Position numbers and translations under genes: made by a program. A stretch of 10,262 nucleotides of DNA from an uncultured Oscillospiraceae bacterium (GTDB lineage: Bacteria > Bacillota > Clostridia > Oscillospirales > Oscillospiraceae). Every line of letters starts with the position of its first letter. Position 1 is the first letter of the stretch. The stretch spans positions 1 to 10,262 of the forward strand of contig CAKUHX010000053.1 of NCBI GenBank assembly GCA_934659475.1, given 5' to 3'. The notes under the pieces were generated by a model. It was not told the DNA's origin. It was given only the letters and a program-made list of their open reading frames with translations, and made no database searches. Positions 5,167 through 10,262 of this stretch are shown one piece after another.

Positions 5167-5838
5167 ATGAAGAGTTTGGAAGAAAAGCTGGGCTATACCT
5201 TTCGGGACCAGTCCCTGCTGGAGAACGCCCTGACCCACAGCTCCTGCGCCAACGAGAGCAAGGGCAGGCTGCAGAGCAACGAGCGCCTGGAATTTCTGGG
5301 GGACTCCATTTTGGGCATGGTGGTGGCGGAGCACCTGTACCGCAACCACCCCGACCTGCCTGAGGGGGAACTGACCCGCACCCGGGCCGCTTTGGTGTGC
5401 GAGGAGAGCCTGGTGGAGGTAGCCCGGGATCTTGGTCTGGGCGACTATCTGAAGCTGGGCAAGGGGGAAGAGACCGGCGGCGGCCGCACCCGGCCCTCCA
5501 TCCGGGCCGATGCGGTAGAGGCCGTTCTGGCCGCCGTCTATCTGGACGGGGGCATCGGCTCTGCCCGGAAGATCATCCAGAAGTATATCCTCTCGCGGGA
5601 GATCGAGGGGCTGAATGCGTCCCGGGACTATAAGACCGCCCTGCAGGAGTTGGTCCAGCGGGAGAGCGGACAGGTGTTGAAATACCGGCTCACCGGCTCC
5701 GAGGGGCCGGACCATGATAAGCGCTTCTTTGTGGAGGTACAGCTCAACGGCGAGCCTGTGGGCGCTGGCCAGGGCCACAGCAAGAAGGAAGCGGAGCAGA
5801 TGGCGGCTAAGGCGGCCATCGAAAAGCTGAATAAGTAA
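5167..5838 (+). CDS. rnc: Ribonuclease III
   Basis: This enzyme cleaves double-stranded RNA, maturing 16S and 23S rRNA and processing some mRNAs. The 223 residues cover a catalytic domain (about 1-145) and a C-terminal double-stranded RNA-binding domain (about 154-222, from DYKTALQELVQ to SKKEAEQMAAKAAIEKL). The signature NERLEFLGDS (38-47) contributes E42 and D46, and ADAVEAVLAAVYLDGG (114-129) contributes D115 and E118, so all four metal-binding acids are present. The ATG at 5167 is chosen because AGGAAGG ends 5 nt upstream and the protein starts KSLEEKLGYTFRD as in the family; a TTG at 5140 would add nine residues with no ribosome site. smc often follows rnc in related genomes, but here a terminator does. 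Confidence 0.97.
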   Translation: MKSLEEKLGYTFRDQSLLENALTHSSCANESKGRLQSNERLEFLGDSILGMVVAEHLYRNHPDLPEGELTRTRAALVCEESLVEVARDLGLGDYLKLGKGEETGGGRTRPSIRADAVEAVLAAVYLDGGIGSARKIIQKYILSREIEGLNASRDYKTALQELVQRESGQVLKYRLTGSEGPDHDKRFFVEVQLNGEPVGAGQGHSKKEAEQMAAKAAIEKLNK

Positions 5839-5880
5839 AAAAGATCCCCGGCGGGCGATGCCCGCCGGGGATCTTTTGGA
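5839..5880 (+). terminator. Rho-independent terminator after rnc
   Basis: A perfect 18-bp inverted repeat (5839-5856 with 5860-5877) closes a GAT loop. The GC-rich core is flanked by AAAA and TTTT, so it can work in both directions. It begins directly after the rnc stop. Confidence 0.93.
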
Positions 5881-5914
5881 CTAACGAGGTCCGTCTGCGG
5901 AGAGGCCACGGAAA

Positions 5915-5984
5915 ATTTTCTCAAAAAAAACTTAAAAAAACCGTTGACAAAACGGTTAGCATATGCTAATCTAATCATGGTTAG
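5915..5984 (+). promoter_or_regulatory. Promoter with upstream A-tracts and overlapping dyads
   Basis: TTGACA (5944-5949), 17 bp and TAATCT (5967-5972) form a strong promoter with a start near 5979. A-tracts at about 5924-5940 resemble an UP element. The palindrome TTAGCATATGCTAA (5956-5969) covers the spacer and part of the -10 box, and an overlapping imperfect dyad CTAATCATGGTTAG (5971-5984) covers the start. Paired TTAG...CTAA and CTAA...TTAG units recall DtxR/IdeR-type metal boxes, but the regulator is not identified. Confidence 0.75.
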
Positions 5985-6118
5985 AGAAGCTTTACTCCTT
6001 CTTTTCAATACACCTCCCATTGACACAAAACACTCTAACTGCCAGAACGGCATGGGGGAGCGCAGGCCCCCATACCAGAACACCCCCGGAGACGCAGACT
6101 CCGGGGGTGTTCCTTTTT
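5979..6118 (+). ncRNA. Candidate small regulatory RNA
   Basis: This stretch begins at a strong promoter and ends at a rho-independent terminator, with no credible gene between, and rnc upstream is already terminated. The predicted transcript is about 140 nt. Its 5' half is unstructured and C/U-rich, with CTCCTT (5995-6000, exact complement of AAGGAG) and CCTCCC (6013-6018). Its 3' half has two hairpins: ATGGGGG/CCCCCAT (6052-6058 / 6067-6073), flanked by direct CCAGAAC copies (6042-6048, 6075-6081), and the terminator. The layout is like C-rich, metal-regulated small RNAs such as FsrA, which block ribosome binding sites. A frame starting ATG at 5977 has no ribosome site and would begin before the predicted transcription start. 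No homolog is recognised; existence of the RNA is inferred. Confidence 0.6.
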
Positions 6119-6122
6119 GTTT
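6079..6122 (+). terminator. Rho-independent terminator of the candidate small RNA
   Basis: A 13-bp stem (6079-6091 with 6099-6111) closes a 7-nt loop and is followed by CCTTTTTGTTTT. The T-tract lies only on the plus-strand side, so it serves rightward transcription and not the leftward gene ending at 6167. Confidence 0.88.
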
Positions 6123-6166
6123 TGCGGTCAGACGGACGCTCCGCCGCCCGGGGTGGGCCGCGGGGA

Positions 6167-6607
6167 TCAGCCGGCCCAGTGCTTCAGATTCGGCACAAGG
6201 GCCTCCATGTGGGCGCGGACCTGCTCGGCGGGCCAGCTCTCGCTCGACATGTGGGCCACGCAGAAGTCGATCAGCTGCTCCTTGCTGGTGTATTGGAACT
6301 GGCCGTCTGTGTAGCACCACTTGCAGTAGTCCTCGTTGAAGTAGCCGTCCGGTTCTCTGCTGATCGCGGCATCTTCCAGGGGCATGCCGCAGCACTGGCA
6401 GATCAGCTGCCTGGGGGAGCCCAGCAGGGTGTTGATAGAGACGTCGAAGAACTGTGACAGCAGCTTCAGCGTCTCGGTGTTGGGTGTGGTCTCGCCGTTT
6501 TCCCAGCGGGATACCGCCTGGCGGGTCACGAAGAGCCGCTCGGCGAGCTCCTCTTGGGACAGGCCCTTTTTGGTCCTCAGTTCGAGTAAAATATCCTTGG
6601 TCTCCAT
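6167..6607 (-). CDS. XRE-family regulator with C-terminal putative zinc ribbon
   Basis: The protein has 146 residues. Residues 6-60 are a Cro/CI helix-turn-helix (LRTKKGLSQEELAERLFVTRQAVSRWENGETTPNTETL). The second half begins CQCCGMPL (C70, C72, C73) and continues to DGYFNEDYCKWCYTDGQF (C95, C98), the pattern of the putative zinc ribbon family Zn_ribbon_2, often found fused to XRE domains in Firmicutes. The zinc ribbon may sense ligand or bind a partner; the target is unknown. The ATG at 6607 is preferred over upstream in-frame starts because AAGGAG lies 9 nt before it, while the next ATG upstream abuts AAGGAG. A promoter lies just upstream. It has no close neighbour on its strand within 160 bp, so it is probably a single-gene unit. 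Confidence 0.87.
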   Translation of the reverse strand: METKDILLELRTKKGLSQEELAERLFVTRQAVSRWENGETTPNTETLKLLSQFFDVSINTLLGSPRQLICQCCGMPLEDAAISREPDGYFNEDYCKWCYTDGQFQYTSKEQLIDFCVAHMSSESWPAEQVRAHMEALVPNLKHWAG

Positions 6608-6628
6608 GCAGATCATCTCCTTGATCAA

Positions 6629-6657
6629 ACTGTAGCACAGGATCTGCGCCCCGGCAA
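6629..6657 (-). promoter_or_regulatory. Probable promoter of the XRE/zinc-ribbon gene
   Basis: On the minus strand TTGCCG (6652-6657), 17 bp and TACAGT (6629-6634), with an extended TG one base before the -10 box. The leader would be only about 15 nt. I see nothing else certain between 6658 and 6776. Confidence 0.55.
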
Positions 6658-6776
6658 GCACCCTGCTGTTGCTTTGCCGCGGGCGGAGCCGATAAAAACT
6701 GGTGCGGCGCGGGGCGCTGTACCTGTTTTATGTCTCTGGGGTCCTTTTATTATCTCCCGGCTTAAGAGATCGGAAG

Positions 6777-7595
6777 TTATTTTTTCCGGTTGCAGTACCA
6801 CAGCAGGGCGGCGATGCCCACCCCGCCCACCAGGTTGCCCAGAGTAACGGGCAGCAGATTGCGCGACAGGAAATTGCCCACGGTGAGGGCAGACAGATCC
6901 ACCCCCATCTCGGCGGCCAGCTGAGCGTAGGCGGGGACGGCTTTGGCCATCAGCCCCGCGGGGATGTAATACATATTGGCCACGCAGTGCTCAAAGCCGC
7001 AGATGACGAAGTAGCACACGGGGAGAAAGGCCCCGATGAAGCGGCCGGCGGTGTCCTTTGCGGTCATGGCCAGGATGACCCCCAGGCACACCAGCAGGTT
7101 GCACAGGATGGCCAGCACAAAGGCGTTCTGGAAGGGCAGGGCACACTTGCCGGCGGCCAGCTTCATGGTGAACACGGCCAGCAGTCCGCCGGAGTAGTTC
7201 AACTGGCCGAAGAAGGCGCAGCCCGCCGCTACCAGCAGGGCGCCGGCAAAGTTGGACAGATAGACGATCGCCCAGTTGCGCAGCATCCCGGCAGGGGTGC
7301 ACTGGCGCTCCAGCAGGGAGATGGCGATCAGGCAGTTGCCCGTGAACAGCTCGGCTCCGGACATGATCACCATGCCCAGTCCGAAGGGAAACAGCAGGCC
7401 GCATACCATGCGCGCCGTCCAGGTGTCGGCGATGCCGTAGGCCGCCGTGTTGGTGGCGGCGCAGCCCAGGGCGATCAGAGCCCCTGCCAATATGCCCAGC
7501 AGGACAAGCTGGGCTGTGGGCCGCTTTGTCTTTGCGCTGCCCGCCTGGGCGTACAGGGCCACGGTCTGCGCGGGAGAGAGAAATACGGTGTCTAT
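6777..7595 (-). CDS. Formate/nitrite transporter family channel, apparent ATA start
   Basis: This integral membrane protein is of the FNT family (FocA, NirC and HSC relatives), pentameric channels for small monovalent anions. It has about six hydrophobic segments and two family hallmarks: the GAELFTGNCL segment and GFEHCVANMYYIPAGL, which holds the pore histidine (H203 in this numbering). The substrate (formate, nitrite, hydrosulfide or acetate) cannot be told. The start is odd. The nearest standard codon is a GTG at 7560-7562 with no ribosome site, and starting there removes the conserved FLSPAQ N-terminus. Reading back in frame gives MDTVFLSPAQTV from an ATA at 7593-7595, exactly 8 nt after a perfect AAAGGAG (7604-7610), with no in-frame ATG, GTG or TTG between. 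That gives 272 residues. The gene follows the LysR gene by 41 nt, probably in one operon. Confidence 0.85.
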   Translation of the reverse strand: MDTVFLSPAQTVALYAQAGSAKTKRPTAQLVLLGILAGALIALGCAATNTAAYGIADTWTARMVCGLLFPFGLGMVIMSGAELFTGNCLIAISLLERQCTPAGMLRNWAIVYLSNFAGALLVAAGCAFFGQLNYSGGLLAVFTMKLAAGKCALPFQNAFVLAILCNLLVCLGVILAMTAKDTAGRFIGAFLPVCYFVICGFEHCVANMYYIPAGLMAKAVPAYAQLAAEMGVDLSALTVGNFLSRNLLPVTLGNLVGGVGIAALLWYCNRKK

Positions 7596-7603
7596 GAGAA
7601 GCG

Positions 7604-7610
7604 CTCCTTT
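7604..7610 (-). promoter_or_regulatory. Ribosome binding site pointing to an ATA start
   Basis: AAAGGAG on the minus strand, 8 nt before ATA at 7595-7593. No ATG, GTG or TTG lies at a workable distance in the frame of the channel gene. Confidence 0.65.
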
Positions 7611-7636
7611 CCGGTGTGGGATGTATTTGCCCCTGT

Positions 7637-8566
7637 TCAGGGGGTCATCCGGTCAAAGGAGCGGTATTTCTCCTTCACCAGGTCGATAAACGTGCGGGCG
7701 GCGGGGGAGAGGAAGGCGTTTTTCTTATAGGTCACCGTCAGATTGGCGGTGATGGGCGGTTCGCCCACGGTAAAGAAGGACAGCCTGTCCATATAGGGGG
7801 TGCGCAGGATGCCGCTTTCAAACAGGAAGGACACCCCCATTTTCTCCGCGGCCAGGTTGATGGCCGTGTTGTTGTTGGTGGTGATCAGAATATCCTTCGG
7901 CTCCATATTATGGGAGGAGAAGGCGTTGTACAGCAGCTTGGACACCCACCAGTCGGCGGGCAGCATGATCACCCGCTCCTGCCCCAGGCGGGACAGGTCG
8001 AAGTGCTTGGGGGCAGTATAGGGGCTGTCCACCCCCTTTACCAGGGGGTTGTCCTTGTGGATACACATGAGCACCCGCTCGTGGATCACCTGCTCGTAGG
8101 TCAGCTCCCCAAGGTCGATGGGCATGGGGACTAGACAGAGATCGGTGACCCCGTCCTGGGCCAGGGTGGACAGCTGGGGCACCGGGCACTCGTGCAGCAC
8201 CAGATGCACATCGGGATAATGCTCTGAAAAGCGGGGCATGATGTCGGGGATCACAACGGAGCCGCGCCAGGGGGATACCCCGATGTGCAACTCGGGCCGT
8301 TTCCGGTCCTGAAGGTCCCGCAGATCGCTCTCCAGCTGCCGGTTCAGATAGGCCTGCCGCTCCAGATAGGCCTGGAACAGGGCGCCCGCCTGGGTCAGCT
8401 GAAGGGGGGAGCGGGAGCGGTCCAGCAGGGTCACCCCCAGGTTGGATTCCAGCTTGGCCAGATACTGGCTGAGATAGGGCTGGGACAGATAGAGCTTTTC
8501 AGCGGCCCGGGAGATGCTGCGCTCTTTCACGATGGTAAGAAAGTATTCAGGATTCTTCAAATACAT
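7637..8566 (-). CDS. LysR-family transcriptional regulator
   Basis: The protein has 309 residues, the usual LysR length. The N-terminal winged helix-turn-helix is clear: FLTIVKERSISRAAEKLYLSQPYLSQYLAKLESNLGVTLLDRS (about 9-51), followed by LTQAG. A linker helix (60-85) leads to the periplasmic-binding-like effector domain, starting PELHIGVSPWRG near residue 90. These proteins act as tetramers on divergent or adjacent promoters; the inducer is unknown. The ATG at 8566 is chosen; a GTG at 8572 is also in frame but lies only 4 nt after the GGGAG, against 10 nt for the ATG. The formate/nitrite-family channel gene follows by 41 nt on the same strand and is the most likely target. The Cys T-box leader is divergent. 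Confidence 0.93.
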   Translation of the reverse strand: MYLKNPEYFLTIVKERSISRAAEKLYLSQPYLSQYLAKLESNLGVTLLDRSRSPLQLTQAGALFQAYLERQAYLNRQLESDLRDLQDRKRPELHIGVSPWRGSVVIPDIMPRFSEHYPDVHLVLHECPVPQLSTLAQDGVTDLCLVPMPIDLGELTYEQVIHERVLMCIHKDNPLVKGVDSPYTAPKHFDLSRLGQERVIMLPADWWVSKLLYNAFSSHNMEPKDILITTNNNTAINLAAEKMGVSFLFESGILRTPYMDRLSFFTVGEPPITANLTVTYKKNAFLSPAARTFIDLVKEKYRSFDRMTP

Positions 8567-8596
8567 GGTCACCGGACTCCCATCATCTCATAATTC

Positions 8597-8622
8597 CTTT
8601 CCTATGATATGATAACATAAAA
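8597..8622. promoter_or_regulatory. AT-rich upstream region of the LysR gene, possible promoter/operator
   Basis: This AT-rich patch contains an imperfect dyad starting TATGATATG and ending AACATA, with a T-N11-A-like form seen at LysR autoregulatory sites. On the minus strand TATCAT could be a -10 box, but no good -35 is visible. Weak evidence. Confidence 0.3.
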
Positions 8623-8643
8623 AGAATGGAGAGGGAAGAGGCT

Positions 8644-8675
8644 TTTCTCCTCAAAAGCGTCCATTTCTCCTCAAA
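8644..8675 (+). repeat. Tandem direct repeats TTTCTCCTCAAA
   Basis: Two exact 12-bp copies at 8644-8655 and 8664-8675, 20 bp apart start to start (about two helical turns), lie between the LysR start and the T-box promoter. The spacing suits two protein dimers on one DNA face. No gene covers them; an open frame on either strand here lacks a ribosome site. Confidence 0.55.
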
Positions 8676-8748
8676 CCTCCACATTTTTGGAAGCAGGCCC
8701 GCCTTTGGACGAAAACAGGGAAAATCGGCGGGAGATGGGCCGGGGCAC

Positions 8749-8777
8749 TTGACACCGCTCCGGCCTGATGATAATAT
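8749..8777 (+). promoter_or_regulatory. Promoter of the cysteine T-box / cysE-cysS operon
   Basis: TTGACA (8749-8754), 17 bp and TAATAT (8772-8777) predict a start near 8784, directly before the T-box stem I. Confidence 0.82.
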
Positions 8778-8783
8778 ACTATC

Positions 8784-9006
8784 TTGTAAGCGCGGAGAAC
8801 GGAAAAGTAGCGCCCACACCGACGGACAGAGAGGGAACGCCACCGACTGAGAGCGGTCCCACGGCAGGAGCGCGTGAAGTGCGTCCGGGAGCGCGGCGGG
8901 CAATGCCGCCCGGCTCGGCCCCGATAACGGCCGGAAAGTGAGAAACGAGAGTGGGACCGCGGCAGCGCCGCCTCTTATGTCCATGGGGACGTAAGGGGCG
9001 TTTTTT
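8784..9006 (+). ncRNA. T-box riboswitch, cysteine-specific (specifier TGC)
   Basis: This leader RNA binds uncharged tRNA-Cys and then allows transcription into cysE-cysS. Stem I shows AGTA at 8806-8809 on the 5' side of the specifier loop, an AGAGAGGGAACGCC and ACTGAGAGC distal region, and GTGAAG followed by TGC (8880-8882), a cysteine codon with a purine after it. The T-box core AGAGTGGGACCGCGG (8948-8962) matches the AGGGTGGNACCGCG consensus that pairs with the tRNA acceptor end. It is followed at once by a terminator that the antiterminator would replace. Between stem I and the core are two further hairpins (GGCGGG/CCGCC and CGGCC/GGCCG). The specifier agrees with the downstream genes, which makes the assignment strong. 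The class is known (Rfam T-box leader). Confidence 0.92.
8969..9006 (+). terminator. T-box regulated terminator
   Basis: A 14-bp stem (8969-8982 with 8987-9000, including G-T pairs) closes an ATGG loop and is followed by six T. Its 5' neighbour region holds the T-box core, giving the exclusive antiterminator alternative. Confidence 0.9.
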
Positions 9007-9045
9007 GTTCCCTCCGGCTCACGAATCTGGAATTAAGGAGGACCC

Positions 9046-9723
9046 ATGTTCAATGCATTGAACGAAACTCTTGAAGCCTATCAGCGCCGCGACCCGGCGG
9101 CCCGGTCAAAGCTGGAGATCTTCCTGCTTTACCAGGGGGTACACGCCATTCTCTTTCACAGAGTCAGCCACTTCCTGTGGCGGCACAACTGCCGCTTTCT
9201 GGCCCGGCTGAACTCCCAGCTCGCCCGGCATATCACGGGCATCGAGATCCACCCCGGGGCCACCATCGGCCGCCGCCTGGTCATCGACCACGGCATGGGC
9301 ATCGTCATCGGGGAGACAGCGGAGATCGGAGACGACTGCCTGCTCTACCACGGCGTGACTCTGGGCGGCACCGGCAAGGACCAGGGCAAGCGCCACCCCA
9401 CGATCGGGAACAACGTTCTGATCAGCTGCGGGGCCAAGGTGCTTGGCCCCTTCCGGGTGGGGGACAATGCCCGGATCGCGGCCAACGCCGTGGTGCTCAG
9501 CGAGGTGCCGGACAGCGCCACCGCCGTGGGCATCCCCGCCCAGATCGTCCGGATCGCCGGGCAGACCACCCACTATGCCGATGATGTGGACCAGACCAGC
9601 GTAAAGGACCCGATGCTGGAACGGCTGGACGTCCTGTCCTCCCGCCTGGACTTTATCGAGCGGCTGCTGGACGAACAGTATCTGGCCCGCGCGGCGGAAA
9701 CACAGACGATCCAGCCCCGATAG
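9046..9723 (+). CDS. cysE: Serine O-acetyltransferase
   Basis: CysE makes O-acetylserine from serine and acetyl-CoA, the first step of cysteine synthesis. The 225 residues form an N-terminal helical part (1-60) and a left-handed beta-helix built of hexapeptides (about 62-170). GIEIHPGATIGRRLVIDHGMGIVIGE carries the catalytic pair at E67 (Glu, as in Gram-positive enzymes, where E. coli has Asp) and H82; GVTLGGTGKDQGKRHPTIGNNV carries substrate-binding R116 and H117. The C-terminal 50 residues are charged and variable. The ATG has a perfect AAGGAGG 5 nt upstream. It lies 40 nt after the T-box terminator and 54 nt before cysS, so both are under T-box control. Confidence 0.96.
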   Translation: MFNALNETLEAYQRRDPAARSKLEIFLLYQGVHAILFHRVSHFLWRHNCRFLARLNSQLARHITGIEIHPGATIGRRLVIDHGMGIVIGETAEIGDDCLLYHGVTLGGTGKDQGKRHPTIGNNVLISCGAKVLGPFRVGDNARIAANAVVLSEVPDSATAVGIPAQIVRIAGQTTHYADDVDQTSVKDPMLERLDVLSSRLDFIERLLDEQYLARAAETQTIQPR

Positions 9724-9743
9724 GGGAAGAAATATACAGAACA

Positions 9744-9759
9744 GGGGGCTCGCTCCCCC
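9744..9759 (+). other. Short GC hairpin between cysE and cysS
   Basis: GGGGG (9744-9748) pairs with CCCCC (9755-9759) around CTCGCT. There is no T-tract, so it is probably a processing or stability element and does not end the transcript. Confidence 0.45.
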
Positions 9760-9777
9760 GGAGAAAGGAACATCAAT

Positions 9778-10262
9778 ATGCTGCTTTATAACTCTGCCAC
9801 GCATAGGAAGGACGAATTCGTCACCCATACCCCCGGCCATGTGGAAATGTATACCTGCGGCCCCACAGTATATCATTTCGCGCATATCGGCAATCTGCGC
9901 AGCTATATCATGGAGGATGTACTGGAGAAGTATCTCCGCTGGACCGGCTACGATGTGAACCGGGTGATGAACATCACCGACGTGGGCCACCTGACCTCTG
10001 ACGCCGACGAGGGCGAGGATAAGATGCTCAAGGGCGCCCGGCGGGAGCACAAGACCGTCATGGAGATCGCCAAGTACTACACCGATGCCTTCTTCTCCGA
10101 CTGCGCCAAGCTGAACATCAAGACTCCCGACGTGGTGCAGCCCGCCACCGGCCTGATCGACGACTATATCAAGATCATCACCCGCCTGCTGGAGAAGGGC
10201 TATGCCTATCTGGCCGGGGGCAACGTGTATTTCGACACCTCCAAGCTGGACCGCTACTATAT
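9778..10262 (+). CDS. cysS: Cysteinyl-tRNA synthetase, N-terminal part (runs off window)
   Basis: This class I synthetase charges tRNA-Cys. The first 161 codons are visible and open to the window end. MYTCGPTVYHFAHIGNLRSYIMEDVLEKYL (from residue 24) holds the first zinc-binding cysteine (C27) and the HIGN form of the HIGH nucleotide-binding signature (36-39). NRVMNITDVGHLTSDADEGEDKM is the next conserved block, and KTPDVVQPATGLIDDYIKIITRLLEKGYAY follows as in the family. The KMSKS motif and the other zinc ligands lie outside the window. GAAAGGAA ends 6 nt before the ATG. Its position after cysE under a Cys T-box explains its regulation. Confidence 0.97.
   Translation, partial: MLLYNSATHRKDEFVTHTPGHVEMYTCGPTVYHFAHIGNLRSYIMEDVLEKYLRWTGYDVNRVMNITDVGHLTSDADEGEDKMLKGARREHKTVMEIAKYYTDAFFSDCAKLNIKTPDVVQPATGLIDDYIKIITRLLEKGYAYLAGGNVYFDTSKLDRYY

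Noticed and set aside
5977..6339. Possible protein from the ATG at 5977
   Set aside because: There is no ribosome site, the ATG precedes the predicted transcript start, and the frame runs through a strong terminator into the antisense of the XRE/zinc-ribbon gene.
8626..8850. Rightward 74-codon open frame before the T-box
   Set aside because: It has no ribosome site and crosses the promoter and stem I of the T-box, so it is a chance frame.
8583..8984. Leftward open frame over the LysR-cysE intergenic region
   Set aside because: It is antisense to the T-box RNA, whose structure explains the sequence, and no ribosome site or motif was seen.

Overview
The window looks like chromosome from a high-GC Clostridia member, probably an Oscillospiraceae gut bacterium of the Flavonifractor/Pseudoflavonifractor kind. 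That is an inference from three things: GC-rich coding sequence with strong AAGGAG-type ribosome binding sites, the gene set topA / trmFO / plsX-acpP-rnc, and a T-box-controlled cysE-cysS pair. Most genes are ordinary housekeeping genes. The unusual material is in the intergenic regions.

Left part (1-3656): the 3' end of topA (zinc ribbons plus a long Lys/Ala tail) is followed at once by an iron-sulfur flavoprotein gene. Next comes a leftward small gene of unknown function, divergent from a small AT-richer XRE repressor gene. A consensus promoter with two dyads lies between those two. The XRE gene overlaps the region just before trmFO. Two intergenic regions (about 1304-1523 and 3399-3575) carry the same series of GC-rich hairpin repeats in the same order, on either side of the small-gene pair and trmFO.

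Middle part (3657-6130): plsX, acpP and rnc supply phospholipid and fatty-acid synthesis and double-stranded RNA processing. acpP has its own consensus promoter and a GTG start. The acpP-rnc gap holds two strong hairpins. rnc ends at an 18-bp-stem terminator. Beyond it is a promoter with A-tracts and overlapping dyads, then about 140 nt without a credible gene, then a second rho-independent terminator. This is a good candidate for an undescribed small RNA.

Right part (6167-10262): three leftward genes, an XRE/zinc-ribbon regulator, a formate/nitrite-family channel and a LysR regulator. The channel appears to start at a rare ATA codon behind a perfect ribosome binding site. A divergent region then leads rightward into a cysteine T-box riboswitch (specifier TGC, terminator at 8969-9006) that controls cysE (serine acetyltransferase) and cysS (cysteinyl-tRNA synthetase, cut by the window end). 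This couples cysteine synthesis and tRNA charging to the level of uncharged tRNA-Cys.
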